Shown here piece after piece: positions 33,921-47,354 of a stretch of DNA of 64,000 nucleotides; position 1 is the stretch's first letter, and each line of letters opens with the position of its first letter. The stretch is from contig JASAMV010006027.1 in assembly GCA_030248065.1 (NCBI GenBank), forward strand, positions 1-64,000, in the 5' to 3' direction. Below the pieces are notes generated by a model that made no database searches, had not been told where the DNA came from, and saw nothing but the letters and a program-made list of their open reading frames with translations. This DNA comes from Rhynchonema sp. JSB1_4. Lineage: Eukaryota > Nematoda > Chromadorea > Monhysterida > Xyalidae. A program made the translations under genes and the position numbers.

Positions 33921-36744
33921 AAGCGTTGTTGTGTATGTGCACTGGCGCTTCCTTGCATATTGCGAGTATAGCTGGTGTCATTATTCAATAAACAAGTTTC
34001 TCGGGTACCGCACATGTGTGCTATTGATCGAGTTAAGCATTTGTCACATCATGTATGGTCTCAATTCAAACATCGCATCAATGGTACCCAGAAACGCGCA
34101 TGTGGGACCAAAAGGAGCGCAGACTCTTCGGGTCTTCTGGTTACAAAACACAACCGAACACACACAGACACAAGCACACACACACAGAGTACAGGCACAA
34201 AGCCAAATGGGCTTATGTAGCTGCCTGCATAGCACAAGCGCCGTTCTAGTTGTGTTGTAGCTTACACACACATGTACATGTACACTAGCTGGTCAGCTAT
34301 AAACAACGTAAATGCTGTTGTCTGCGCTGTACGTGTGTGAGCGTAAACGAGCAATACACGACAGAAAATGTGGTATGAACTGGTTCTGGTATAAAATAGG
34401 GTCCGTTTATACTGCTCCGGTTCTAAAGCGAGTCCTGAACTTTCTTTGCATTTCATCCAAGCTTTGAAGAGTGATGTTACTTTGCTAAATCGGTGCTGTG
34501 TGGCCATCTTCATTGTGGCGACCCTTTTTTGTGACTCCCCAAATAATCACAACCGGCCCCGTTAACATGAACACCACGTTATGATGCAGATATACAGCTT
34601 CGCTATGAGATCCTCGCTATAAACCGCCGAATGAATGTGCATGGGGCGGGGATTGAACAAAAATGTACCTCACAATGTGTAATATTGGGCAAACATGCGC
34701 GATGACGCGATCGTGATGACGATTCCGACACGTTAATTATCATCCCTCGGCTGCGTAACAAGGGTTGTAAAATATAATTGCACTGTGCATGTAGTATCCC
34801 CGATAATTGATAACAGATTGTGTAAACGTGACGAAAAAAGCTCGATAAACCTAAATTTACGGCGCATGTTTCTAAAAAAATATCCGCAATGTTAACGGAT
34901 GACCATATTGGTTCTGACGTGTTTTTCACTGAAATGTGATATTTACTTCTGCGTTCCCAAGTTCAGATGACGACAAGTGTTTCTCTCGTTTCCGTGAATG
35001 CCTGTGTTTTCTTCTTCTTCTGTCATTTGTCTTAACTTTACAATTCTTTGATCCCGAACCATTTCATATTCAACGCCCCAAAAAAGCGAAATGACACTGC
35101 GAGAAGGCCTTACATGTGTTTTTTCATATTTACAGAAAGCATGTCAAGCTCATTCATGATTATTATTACCCTTTGTTTCAGGCCACAACTGCGCTCGCAG
35201 GGACATTCATTGAGGTAGGTCATTCTGAGTGTTTTTTTATGAAAACTTCTCTATGATATTCATGTCATTCTTCAACAGAGTATACATATTCAAATTTTGA
35301 CTGACATACACTGCTTGCCCGTTAAGGCGTTCCTCTGATGCGTTCAAATGAGGTAAAGTTCTTCATTGTTGATCTGAACAAACACGACGTGTTTCTCAAC
35401 CGTGACTAACACACATTTAAAGGCTAGATTACGTGAATGCGCTGTTAAGAAGGTGAGTCAGAATACATGTACTTACATACCTAGTACGTGATTGATGAAC
35501 AATAAGATAGTCATGGATATATTCTATTTGTTGCACACATTAAAAATTGCGTAACTTATTGCCACACACGTTGAAGGTGATGAGGGCATTGTTTTTCACT
35601 CAATTCGTCTACTCAAATGTTTTAACGCCGCATTAAAACACTAATAGTTTAAAACTGAGCCAATATGTTTTATCAACGGCCAATAAACACAATAGGCATC
35701 AGCGAATAGGTCGGTTCTGCCACTTAATCAGTTAACAATGCGTGTTATTGCTCAACATTGTGAACATTCGCCCGGACGGGTTTGGGAAAATTGCCTAAAA
35801 TTATCTTCGACCCGGTTGTTCGAAAGTTTTAGCGACATGCTTGTCGATGGCTACCCATTTTCAGTGGGAGTCAACTCAGATATTCGATAAAATTTGTTAA
35901 AACTACTTTGGCGAGTCCATGGTTCATTTTGTTCATTTGCTTTCAATTGAACGCCGTTTTCGCCTGGCGTTTACCATTGAAAAACAATGGGCACAAATAC
36001 TTATTTTTCGCCAGCCCGGCTCGACATCAAAGTTTCACCGCGGCGCTGATCAGAAAGTTTGAGGTTATGAATGATGATAAAGGTGATCATTCTGCTGTTC
36101 AACGCGCATTCTTTGAGTCGAAAGTAAAGCACACCATATTGTTTGTTTGATGCTCTTGGGTCCCTGTTCAGAACTCATCTTAAATAAGACTGCTTATTTT
36201 GTCCCACTACACTGCACCCAATAATCAGAGTTCAGGTGCACTTGGTATCAGATGACACACTGAACAACAAAGGGGGAATTTAAAGCAAAGGAGTGTCAGT
36301 GGGGTGACGCACCCTTTGTGACCCCTAGGTCAACTCCAAATTCGCTTAATATTTTGATTGCTGCGAAAGAGAGATTCCAGTTTAAATGACCGAATTCATT
36401 AAACTATTATGCCACGCCGTCATGCATCATTAACTTTTATATCTACTCTAAATCTTGCGGTTTCATTTTTGGAATGCTTTGACAGCCCCTTTTGAAGATT
36501 CCTTTGCTTCGCTCTCAAAATTTCTTGAATACACAAGTCTAATTTGCCAACCTAAATATTTGACTATCATTGCTATTACGCGGAAGACTGATTTTTTTCG
36601 TGACCATTTTGTCCGGAGCAACTTCAAAATTGCACGGTGCTTAACAATCTATTGATCCTGTATTGACCCAAATATACGCGACAAGACTTGGTTGTTTTCA
36701 TAAGAGAAACAAAGAAATAGGACACCGTCACTTAAAGGGGGCCT

Positions 36745-36895
36745 TTCGCATTTCAAACCCCCCAAACCGCAAAACAGCAAGCAAAACAAACACACAGCGG
36801 GAACCCCAAGACCACCAACAAAAAAAACCCAGAACCCCCCCACAAAAAAAAAAAAAAAACCCCCCCACCCCCCCCCCCCAACCACCCAAACTTAA
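36745..36895. repeat. C/A homopolymer-rich low-complexity tract
   Basis: Runs of C and A up to 12-16 long, with no coding context; similar in style to 10058-10135. May be prone to sequencing error. Confidence 0.7.
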
Positions 36896-38374
36896 CGCCG
36901 GTAGATCTTTCTTCAGGCGTGCTGTTGCCGAGTGCAAAACATCAGTGAAAATAAAGCAACAATTCTTATAACAAAGTGCGTATTCTCATGTTGCTTAATT
37001 GGTGACTATTTAGGATTTCAAAATTTAACCCTGAACTGCAGATTGTTTAAGTTGCAGAACGCCAATGTTAAGTTTCAGCAAGTTCAATACATCCAACATG
37101 ATCGTGCCAAACTATGTATTGATTTCACATCAAGGTTACCTGTCCCTCAATCTGTGACATTTGTTATATCGTACAATTCCCGTTTTTAGACTTTGTTGTC
37201 ATGCATGTTCATGCGAAAAGCATGCAGTAGCATTTTGCCTATCCCCGTATGTGCGCTTTGACGTGATTGATTCCAATACCAACAACAAAATATAATAAAA
37301 TGTCGGGTTTCGAATAAAAAAGTACAGGGTGCGATGACAGACCCATCCCATCGGCAAGAATAAACCAATTTTTCATAGCGCATTCCCTTTTGATCTATTT
37401 TGTGTCTGAATGTTTGTAGTTTCCGGAAAATTTCCCCTGAACTGCTGTTCTCACCTCATTTTTAAATTAAAAATGATTTTTAAAAAAGATTTAAGGTTTT
37501 TTGGAGTTAAATCAGAACAGCGTCGCTTAATTGTTTTGATGATTAATTCGATTGTTATCTTTAAAAAAACCTTGTAACGAACATCACAAAACACCCCAAT
37601 TGACCTCTGTCAAGTTTTCATTCAAGAGTACCCGTTTGGCTGTCAAGGTTTTCATTCAACTTGAGTTTGGATTGTTTCTTGTTCTCTCGTGAAAAAAATT
37701 CAGGAACAATTTCAAAACCCATTTGTGCATCGTTTTTGGCGCACTAGGTACCTACCACGCGCTATACACACGTCCATTTTTTTGCGATGTTGAATAAAGA
37801 CATCAAAGATTGTTAATAAAGACAACATGTTGTTTATTATTACTGTTGCTTGTTGTTATTTTCAAACCCGTCGCTTGCCTCTTTGTTTAAGATGCTCTTT
37901 TCAAACTGCGCCTCATGTCCTCTTGCGCACCCTTTAACAAACTCAAGTTATTTATACATACATGTATGTAACGACTGCATATATTTCGTAGGTGAACAAA
38001 AAGAACATAGTGGCAAAAGGTGTTCAACGGATGGTTAAGTTTTGAACGCAAAGCAATTAAACTATAAGTGCGTTTTTCGAAACGAAGCGATTTTTTGGGA
38101 CTCAAATTGCCAGATATCAAATATTACATTGTCCGTCTCAGGTCAGGTCCCATACCAGATGTAAGAAACAGCAATTTTTTTTGTCGCTTGTTTGGTGTAC
38201 GAGATTTAACAAATTGACACAGTTAAAAATTTTTTTTGTTATTTGTTCGTTGCTCGGCGCGTACATTTCCCGCTCATGTGAGGTCTTGACGTCTAAAAAT
38301 TATTTAAAATTCGAGAATTGTCCTCATTCGTCCTTTTCTCTGACACAGCGAAAACCTTACATACAGTAGTTGTC

Positions 38375-38611
38375 TAAGGTCGGTTTATACTCTGACTGCC
38401 TGGTAGTAGCAGTCAGAAATTTGTGACTTCTCGTTCGGTCAGCTCATTAACAGAGCAAGAACAGTAGACGGCAGGCAGCAGTAAATGGACAGAGCGGAAC
38501 AGGCAATCACTACAAGCAATCACTGCCTTGCCGGTCACTTCTGCGTGGTAGTGACTTCTCCGGATTTTGACTTCTATACTTCCCGGAAGTCAGAAGTATA
38601 AATCGACCTTT
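38375..38611. mobile_element. MITE with terminal inverted repeats
   Basis: The left end AAGGTCGGTTTATACTCTGA is the near complement of the right end CAGAAGTATAAATCGACCTT. The interior also has inverted GACTTC/GAAGTC words. About 235 bp, non-coding; a TA at or near each end suggests a TA target. Confidence 0.65.
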
Positions 38612-39177
38612 ATGCGAACCCTCACGTGATTGTAAGATCATAAACACCCTGTTGCATGCTTTTTGATCTTCTCAGAGTAGGTTTTAGCTTTTCATAGAAG
38701 AAAATTCGGGCTTTAGTTTTTCTCAGAAGAAAATTCCAGTGAACAATACATACACACACCATACTATAATCCTGGATTATCGGGTGCTGTAGTAGGTGGG
38801 TATCCGTGGGTATGGAATTCTTATACACCTATAAAACCACAATATCGTCCTGTGGTTTGATATGCTGTGTGCGACAATGAAAACAAATAATCTCATGCAC
38901 ACTTTTTTGCGTTTCTTGTCTTCAGAATATATTCGGCAACAACAACAATATTCCCAACAAACATTGCATGTTTTCACATTGTTGCATGCGCAAGCACCTC
39001 AGAGAAAGAATGATAAATCTAATGCGAACCTGGCCAGACACGTGAAACATCAGGATGCAAGATTCGGCCATGCATGGATGCTTCGTGCTAACCTTGGTTG
39101 TAACGGTCAGGCGATTCAAAACTTTCCTTTTTCTTCAACATGGCTCCAAATTTTTGACAGAGTGAAATAATTTCCAG

Positions 39178-42100
39178 GTTTGCCATTGCTTTCCCTGGGG
39201 TTGGGAAGACACCGACTATATTTCGGGGAGCTCCTCGGACTACGGCGGGGCAACTGCGCCCGAACCGATCTATCACTCACTGCCAACTGAATTGCCATTC
39301 GAGAAGAAACACGGTCAAACCGCTGGCGTTCCCCCACAAGGGCAGTACGTAAAACGCGCGCAACCGGGTCCTCCAACTGTGGTGCCCTATGGCGTGCCCC
39401 TTGCCTCCCAACAACAAGAACAATCATACGGAGGTGCGGGCGTGCAGGCGCAAGGAAACGCTGTGTTCCAACCTCCCAGTCAGAATCTGGGAACGCCAGC
39501 AGCATCAAGGAATTTTGTATCAGGTAAAGTTGCTAACTGTAACTGATTACACGTCGATATCAGAAATTATCTAATTTGACATGTGAGCAAATCTGTGCAA
39601 TATGTACGTACATAGTGTACCACCCTATTATTTTGCAATTCCTTGTGAAAGATCGGCTAGTATGCTTTGCAGCAATCGTGAAGCAAAATAGTCAGTTCTA
39701 AAAATAAAAATGTGACACTACAACTGCGGCCTGGAGAAAACAACCGGTCACCTAGTTTGATGCAGGTTCAGGTCACCCACCACACCGATGTTTCAGCAAC
39801 GCCTGACGTAGTGTGTCGTGACGACCGTATTAGTGTGTCCATCCCCACCCAACTACCGTACACCGGGCGGATATACGTCAGTGGCCAGTCACACAAACAG
39901 AGTTGTATTGCACATTACTACGGCACAACGGATAGACCCATGATCGAAATCCCGATATCTGGATGCGAAATGAGTATCGATCGGATTGTGAGTTGCGGCT
40001 TTATTTCGAATGTTTTGAAAAGGTTTTAGAAGTGCGTATTTGTTGCTGCATTTATTGTATGGGCAAAATCTCTCTCGTTTTGCGGTCACACGGCCCTCCA
40101 GTGCATTGGTGCACCGCCCTGTCTGCGAAAGCAGACACAAAGCACGCAGTCCTGTGTAACTTGCATTTAGAAATCGTTGATAATGCTCAAATCAGTTAGG
40201 CACAGTATATTCATGCAAAAACAACAAATACATTACAGTGTAAGCCTTGAATTGGCATTCTTCTATTCAGACCGATCCAGTGTTGGGTGTCGAGTACACA
40301 GCACCAATCGTGGTCAGTTTCCACACCGAGCTGTTGACCGAGTCTGACCGTCTATTTCACGTCAAATGTCGCTACATGCAAACCGACAAGGCGTTGGGCT
40401 CGTTCTATGAAGTCGGGTTAGTGATGATGTTTCAATTTTTGATTTTTTCTATAAATGGTGTTTTTTCTCGCTATGTGTCGCTTTATTTTGGATGAAACTA
40501 AACGAAAGTTGTCCGGTTACGGAAGTTAACCGAAACTCGGTTCCAACTACACTGGGGGCTTGATCTAATGTTTCAGCGCGCTACCAACGGAGATCATAAC
40601 GAGTGTGTTTGCATCACCCATGTGTCGTTACACCCTGCATTTGAATGCTGACAATGGGCCCACTGCTGGGCTGGCCAGGATTGGGGATGCGGTCTACCAC
40701 AAATGGACCTGTGATTCAGGTATGGCATGTTTACATGCGAATTTTACATGTCCTAAACAGTATATAAACTGACAGTGTATTTATTTTATTATGCGTTGCA
40801 GAGTCGCACGCGCTCAAAGTGCGCAATTGTTATGTGGACGACGGGCTGAGTCGGCGGTACCAGATTATCGATGAGTATGGGTGAGTGGTTCATGGGAACT
40901 CCAAGTATATTTCATTATTTTATTACACTGCAGCTATACGCACTACAGTCCCTTGTTAATCTTTGCAATTGGAGAGGCTTTTTTTGGAAAAAGCTTGGCT
41001 CTGAGCCTGAGCCTTTTGGCCGGAAGTTCCCTTCGGAGACTTTATAAACATATGTGTAGTTAAACAAGTACCATGATGTCATGGTCACGGCGAACGAACC
41101 AGGTCACACGCGAATGCTTGACTCCAAAGTATACCATGCCTGTTCGCGTAACGTCATCTCATACACAACGTGGTTTTTGGGCTGCGAGAATTCGGGTGCC
41201 GATCTGTTTTCACTGACGGTCGGCACACCATCGTTTTTGTCATTACGAATGCCCAACCCAATCGTTCCCATTGTGCAGATGTCCCCGTGACCGCACAATC
41301 CTGCCCGATCTCTACTACGATGCGTCAATGAGCACGGCCACTGTGAAGACGCACGTATTCAAATTCGCCGACCAGCCACATGTGTACTTCAAATGCGAGA
41401 TTACGTTGTGTGTGAAGGGAGAGGAGAGCTGTCTCAGGTCGACGGTGAGTCAAAACGACGTTCTGCTTCGTCGCATATTCAGCTCAGTCAACATTCGCAA
41501 TAGTTGTTGGTCCAGGCCACGCCGAGCCATATCGGTTCGGTCTTATCTTGGTATTCGAGATTTGTTGATCACAGCAATGTCACTAATTTGACTGTGCACT
41601 GTGCCTAAAAATTGTTCTGAGACATGTTGTGCAAGAAAAATCCAACGGTGGGGACCGGTTACCGACCAATTTTGATATTTGTCACGCACTTTTTCAGTAT
41701 GATGTGGGAGTGCCAGACTTTTTGTCCTTGGTCTGGTCTGTTGTCTGTAGTTGCTGCTATCACCCACCCACACTTTTCTACTTGCAGCCGCCACAATGTG
41801 AGCAAGGCTCCGCGCCAATAAGCGATCAGCAAAGTTTCCAACACCTGATTCCGTCGGATGTGGGTGAATACTATGCCAGGTTTGATTCGCCGACGATTCA
41901 GGTCCGACAACCCGAGAAACCCTATCAGGCACTGCAGCAGCACGATAAGGATAACAGGTTCGTGGATTTTTCAAGTTTAGTTCCTTGTTGTTGTTGTGGA
42001 ATACACCTCCCTCTTCTTGGTTTGTTTTCGCCTGACAATGAAATCTGATTTCGAATAATCAGATATGGCTCACAGGCACGGTGCACCATTTGTCGGCACA

Positions 42101-43228
42101 TACAGTCAACTCTCTATAGTGAATCGATCAGGATTCACATTTTTCTTCACTGCTAGTCGGGACCCGTGCCTACGGCCCGGCTACAGCGCCGCGCCCGTGT
42201 GGTGCCCCCCCCCCCCCCCGAACACCCGTTAGCATACCCAAAGCTACCCTTGAAAATTGAACCGTGCCCCCGAGGGAGGAGCCACACACATACACACATA
42301 CGTCTTCCTGTTTTAGTAGTATAGATTATGGAATATCGGCAGCTTTGAGGACCGAATTCGTTTACCACATGGAGAAGTCACTATTACGGGAAGGTTCACG
42401 AGAGAGTAGTCGACTTACTTACAATACATTACTGTGGTATAATTACAGGATACGTCTGCTACGCGATTTCGCCATCGAACACAATCAGGATCAACAGCCA
42501 AACGGTACCGCCAAGCCGGCAGATGTTTCAAATAGCAACAACGTTGAGCAAAACAGTAGCTCATTTGAAGAAAGCATACCCATTAACACACCATCACTGT
42601 TTGTCGTGGAACTGGGGGATGAGGGGAAATTGAAAGGTGAGTGGCATTATATCAATTTGATGGTCGTGATCGATTAATCCAATGCTGTCCAGCATATCTG
42701 TGGTGGGTGACACACTGATGGTGACCTGGTGCACTGAAAGACAATACGTAAACATTGGTTGAAACACCAAAAGGCAGACAGCCGGCAGCATGGTTGGTAA
42801 TCGGATAGTATCGCTCTTGGACATCCGAAAAAAATGCCACAAATTTTAGACAGCATTAGATCTAAAATGAACAGCACTGACCGAAATTAGTGGAATCAAA
42901 AAAAATCTTATCTTTTAACAAAAAAGCCTGGTACCCAAGACAGATGCGATTGATCACCAAAATTGATATATTGTGATATCCGATTCAGTCATATTGAAAT
43001 CGACAAAATTGCGAGAATAATCCAGAAAATGCCGATTTTCTCACAGATTACGTCACATCCTCGCCAGCGCGGCCAGTGCCTAACGAGTGCTGGTGTTTAT
43101 CGAATATCAGTCTGGGTGCTCTATTTATTTCCAATCTAATCACCGCAGCACTATCGCTTGTGTTCGGCTGCATTTTATATCAACGATCCAGGAACAACGC
43201 TAAAATACATGAGCTAACGTTCAGATAG
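39178..43228 (+). CDS. transmembrane ZP-domain (cuticlin-type) protein, first exon missing
   Basis: Exons 39178-39523, 39797-39987, 40271-40416, 40577-40719, 40802-40880, 41279-41444, 41788-41957, 42449-42636 and 43047-43228, all in agreeing phase. The first exon encodes a Pro/Gln-rich segment. The ZP domain runs from DVVCRDDRISVSI to EESCLRST, with the cysteines and the block VYHKWTCDS that I associate with nematode cuticlins, plus NCYVDDG and VFKFADQPHVYFKC of the ZP-C half. The last exon gives a hydrophobic helix (ISLGALFISNLITAALS) followed by QRSRNN and a stop at 43228, the usual type I ZP anchor. ZP proteins polymerise in extracellular matrices; cuticlin relatives shape cuticle structures such as alae. 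The signal-peptide exon must lie upstream of 39178 and was not found. Confidence 0.85.
42153..42325 (-). mobile_element. minimal Helitron (173 bp) in a ZP intron
   Basis: Both termini of the family with almost nothing between: TCTATACTACTAAAAC at 42325 (minus) and the CGGGCCGTAGGCACGGGTCC region ending CTAG at 42153. Nearly identical to the first unit of 30748-31636. It lies in the intron 41958-42448. Confidence 0.75.
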
Positions 43229-43916
43229 CGCCAGATAAACAAAATGTTTATGTAGTCTACTGTACCTGAAATCGGACAGCATGGTCAATCTTGTGTACAG
43301 GATACAGAGTCCAACTTCTTTTATGATTGATGATATGCTGCAAATGAAGATTGAGTGATTATTATATATAAAAAGTTCAAAATACGCGGCCAGGGGCTAA
43401 GCTGTGCTTAGGAACTCAAGAATTTGAACTCGCCATTTCCTGTGCTTCTCATATCCGTGCATTGTTTCGTATTTATTGTTTTTTTTGTCGATTACTCATG
43501 TCAAATTTGAAGAGAATTACAGTACGTTATTTTGGCACTATTTTTGATGGTTCAATAAGTGAAAGCTCATGACTCTAGATGTTTGTTAATGTATACATAG
43601 ATTAAAGTATGTATCCGTTCGAAATAAAAGTTACACCTATAATTCTAATATGCGCCGATCGGACGCAAATTTTTTCGAACGCAGAAGCCTATGAAATTAC
43701 ATCTTAGCTGGATTGATGTTTTATCCCGAACTTGTACACTACATAAACGAATAACACAAACAGCATGTATCATCGACCACCAATCATGCGTATAAAAATA
43801 ATACACACGTGGCCATTTTTTTACACGTGGTCGCAGCGCAAATCAACAACAACAATTACAAAAATCATCCATTTGTACTGAATAATTTCACGATTAAAAA
43901 ATCAAAGTTGGCCGTC
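43229..43916. other. intergenic, no feature seen
   Basis: AT-rich spacer between the ZP stop and the start of the first phospholipase gene. No exon-like sequence recognised. Confidence 0.5.
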
Positions 43917-45112
43917 ATGTATTTTTCACCAACGATTGCCTTGGTTCTGCTGTTCAGCCATGGTGGTCAATGTGCAGTGCGACTTTTCGGCCACATCATC
44001 AGATGCGTTACGGGTAGAAACCCGGCTGCCTACCTGTCGTATGGATGCTTTTGTGGAAAGGGAAATGTGGATGTGCCGCCCGTGGATGACATTGACAGGT
44101 ATAAGCCTATTTGCGGACGGGAAACTGGTGCCCTGGCATGTCTGATTCATTCTGATTCCTGGTAGTGCATTGGAATTGCAGCATAAAACTGCAGGGCACC
44201 GAAAGCTTTATACAGTACATTCATGTAGTTACGATTCTAAAGATTTGTTTCTTCCGATTTCGATTCATATCATGAAAATTAGTGTTTTCCAGGACAGTAC
44301 TGTTGTTTTGCTCAGATATTCTTTTGACCATGGATTTTACAGTATCCACACGCTTGTACATGTATACACAGTGATTGCATACCTTTGCGTTTAGGTGCTG
44401 CAAACTGCACGACAACTGTTACGACCATACAAGCTACCACGGTTGCAGCGGTATGTTGCTTTCGAAGCCATACTATCAAGTCTACCAATACACGTGTGAC
44501 AGCACGGCTGAGCGCGATGAAAATCTACCACTCCTACCGGGGGAAGCGCATTGTGTCCCAAGTGAGGATGCGATTTCAGAACAAGTTCATACACCTGCAT
44601 AAGCCAGGTCGTTACCGTAATTGGCAAGCTAGGCTGTTAACATGGAATTATTCCCGTGGCGATGTGATTGAGTATCGAACGCGTGCAAGCCACGTATGGT
44701 GTCGGTGGATTTTGGAACACGGGAACAAGACATTGCACGGCGTGCACGCCATTTTATGCCCTGTTTGGGGTGGTCCCAAAATGTATCCATTTCAGTAAAT
44801 AATGCCTGTGCCAATCTGGCATGCGAATGTGACGTAAAGGCAGCTCGATGTTTCGCTGAGCACGACGCCAGCTACAACGCGTCAATTGTTGGCAGCTGTC
44901 CAAGGCAGAAGAGCAAGACAGACAACATTATAGACATTGCCGCGAGCTACTACCAGAAGTTTGAGAGCTTCATGACAAGCAAATCAATGTGGGTGTTGTT
45001 CACCGTGGTTATTGTGGGCCTAATCATTACGATAGTGACATTTTTTCTCTTATGGAAATATCTGTTTCATCACGAAATGGCGCCTGCTGATGCGAATGCT
45101 GACAATAATTAA
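43917..45112 (+). CDS. membrane-anchored secreted-type phospholipase A2, copy 1
   Basis: Exons 43917-44098, 44395-44561 and 44796-45112 (phases 2 and 1) give 221 residues. An N-terminal signal peptide is followed by the calcium loop YGCFCGKGN, then across the first junction the active site R-CC-KLHDNCY (catalytic His and calcium-binding Asp), and in exon 3 CECDVKAARCFAEHDASYN with the second catalytic Asp. All key residues of group I/II PLA2, which hydrolyse the sn-2 ester of phospholipids, are present. Unusually, the C-terminus is a transmembrane helix (SMWVLFTVVIVGLIITIVTF) with a short tail, so the enzyme is probably tethered rather than free. Typical family members are about 120-150 residues without an anchor. 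Copy 2 lies 3 kb downstream. I see no ground for calling it a venom component. Confidence 0.88.
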
Positions 45113-46342
45113 AGAAAGAAAAGCGTCCCGGAAGTGTGGTAGCACTATCTAGATTAGCATATAACTGGCGGATACCAATCCTGAGTTGCTGGGCTGGGTC
45201 CTGGAGGAGTTGGATAAAACCGAGGTCTAACCTTCTTGGTATCTAAAAATGTTGTGTATAGTCTGAGCACGAGCTCATTAGACGACTTTTTTGAAGTTGA
45301 CTTGTGCAGATACAATAACATTCCGGTTCCACGTGTTTCTAAAATTAGGAGAAAGGCACGTATTTGATAAAAATACGGTCTCCACCTTGGTGCCTAAATT
45401 CCCTTTTGACTCCCAAAACATTTGTGTGTTGAACAACGTTGCTGTTCGCGTAAGCACGCAACAAATTGAGGTCAGCCCGTTGGAACTTGTCATCTCTCTC
45501 GGCCCAATCTCTTTCTTTTGGTTTCGAAACACGTGTAAGCGGAGCATTTTTTAATCTGGCCAAGCAAGCTTTAAAAAGGTCATCTCATTAGCTCGGGGTT
45601 GTACTTGGTTGTGGGCCACACTTACTATACTGTGGTCCCCGTAGAAGCTATGAAGGATATGGGCTAAATACCAATTATACTGCTTCTATATGTTGATATT
45701 AGTAACCGTTTGGCACTGCTCAAATAGTAGTGTTGTGATCAAATTCACCTAATACCATGATATCAAGACTCAACCTTAATTTGCTGTTTATGACGGAAAT
45801 AATTGTTACCGATAAGACAATAAAGAAAATTTTAAACGTACTAGACTTCACAGAGTAAAACAATGAAATTCAGCGTGACATCCAATAAATACACACACGA
45901 TAAACCGGACTGTGTTTGAGCACTAGAGAGTAAAAAAAGAATGTTATGAGTTAAAATTAGCCAAGTATGCATGTCTTGTTGTAAATTAACACACGTTAGA
46001 AAGAAGCAGGCGTCTTTGAAAGTCACGCTTCGAGGATCGTAGTGTTGGTAGAGTTTCCTTTCTACAATATGATGGTGTCTAGCCTCAACGCGCCCTATTT
46101 GCTACCTCGGTTTCTTCCAAGGAACATGAGATGAAATGAGAGGGTCGTGGTGCCTTTGGCCTTTGTGAGAGAACAATTCGTGGGTTCCAAAGAAAAAAAA
46201 CCGGTATGTGCGGCGCATAGGCGATCTCAGTCCCACCGTGACGAAGGTGCGTGCAAACGCGGGTATGATATGTTTCCTTTACCTATCTTTCTTGGCAATG
46301 AGTTTATGAAACATAGCGAGTATGATGATCAAGTAAAGAAAA
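45113..46342. other. 3' flank of PLA2 copy 1, part of the segmental duplication
   Basis: From about 45780 to 46131 this matches 51340-51666, downstream of PLA2 copy 2, in the same order. It includes AATAAAG words (45819) that could serve as polyadenylation signals and a decayed MAM exon. Confidence 0.6.
46005..46131 (-). pseudogene. relic of the last exon of the MAM gene
   Basis: On the minus strand this is clearly homologous to the terminal MAM exon at 51535-51666: MFLGRNRGSK matches MFIGENRGRN and GALRLDTI matches GALGLDNI. The copy has in-frame stops and no upstream MAM exons beside it. It was carried along when the PLA2 gene and its downstream flank were duplicated. Confidence 0.75.
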
Positions 46343-47354
46343 TCTATACTACTAAAACTGAGCAACTGAGTGTGTGTGTGTTTTCACTTTTTTCGTTTGT
46401 CATTTGAGTTGAACGCGTGGCAAGGATATTCAGTTTTGAATATTCGAAAATGAGCACATGTAAAATTTGAAGCATATTTTCTTTGCTGATCATCATGCTC
46501 GCTGTATTTAGTAAACTCATTGCCAAACTGCTCATTTACCAAGAAATATCAGTAAAAATAAATGATAATTATAGGAAAGCGTAAAGTCTCTGACGGTGCT
46601 TTTTAACGGGCTGACGGGATGCAGAGTGATAAATCTCTGAGGAAGCTTTCTAACGGGCTAACGGGTTGCTGATTAGTAGATCACTGAGGATGCTTTCTAA
46701 AGGCTAACGGGATGCTGATTAAAAAAATTTTGAAGATGTTTTCGCAAGGGCTAACGGGTTGCAGACCACTAACTCTCTGAGGATGCTTTCTCAACGACTA
46801 ACGGAATGCAAAGCGCTAAATCTCTGAGGATGCTTTAACAAAGGTTAACGGGATGCAAAGCGCTAAATCGCAGAGGATGCTTTCACAAAGGTTAACGGGA
46901 TGCAAAGCGCTAAATCGCAGAGGATGCTTTCGCAAAGGTTAACGAGATGCAAAGCGCTAAATCTCTTGGGATGCTATTGTTAAAGCTAACGGGATGCAAT
47001 GCTCTAAAACTCTGACGATGCTTTCGCAAGGGGTAACGGGATGAATGAGCTAAATGTCTGAGGATGCTTCCGCAAAGGCTAACGGGATGCAGACCGCTAA
47101 ATCTCTGAGGATTCTTTTGTAAAGGCTAACGGGATGCAGACCGCTAAATCTCTGAGGATCCTTTTGTAAAGGCTAACGGGATGCAGACCGCTAAATCCCT
47201 GAAGATGCGTGTGCGGAGGTTAACGGGACACAAAGTGCATATTCTCTCAGGATGCTGTCGCAAAGGTGAATAGGATGCAAGTCGTTCATCTGTGAACGGA
47301 ATGCTAAGCGTTGTACGGTCCAAACCCGGGCCGTAGGCACGGGTAATCGCCTAG
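46343..47354 (+). mobile_element. non-autonomous Helitron with internal minisatellite
   Basis: Starts TCTATACTACTAAAAC after an A and ends CGGGCCGTAGGCACGGGT, a short spacer and CTAG before a T. These are the same termini as 30748-31636 and 42153-42325, here on the plus strand. About 1 kb, no coding capacity; most of the interior is the tandem repeat below. Confidence 0.8.
46595..47290 (+). repeat. ~46-bp minisatellite, about 14-15 copies
   Basis: The word TAACGGGATGC recurs every 46-47 bases from about 46605 to 47218, followed each time by a variant of CGCTAAATCTCTGAGGATGC and TTTCGCAAAGG. Units differ by scattered substitutions, and one step has a doubled TAACGGGC. Confidence 0.85.

Larger units (their letters stand above)
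32059..39177. other. gene-poor stretch between PTK7-like and ZP genes
   Basis: Expected to hold the missing first exon(s) of the minus-strand PTK7-like gene and of the plus-strand ZP gene. I see one candidate signal-peptide exon (33684-33920, minus), a C/A low-complexity tract (36745-36895) and a MITE (38375-38611). The rest shows no recognisable exon. A GGCTGATGTTTCA word sits at 32630-32642. Confidence 0.5.

Noticed and set aside
35908..36150. Hydrophobic N-terminus-like frame (FILFICFQLNAVFAW) as the ZP signal exon
   Set aside because: No ATG in frame near the hydrophobic run, and no donor/acceptor chain to 39178 could be established.
39797..39987. Starting this ZP exon at the earlier acceptor before 39760
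   Set aside because: The longer reading is open but its phase does not match the preceding exon; the GATGTTTCAG acceptor at 39796 does.
46595..47290. CRISPR-like array
   Set aside because: The ~46-bp units are contiguous degenerate tandem repeats without unique spacers, inside a eukaryotic Helitron.
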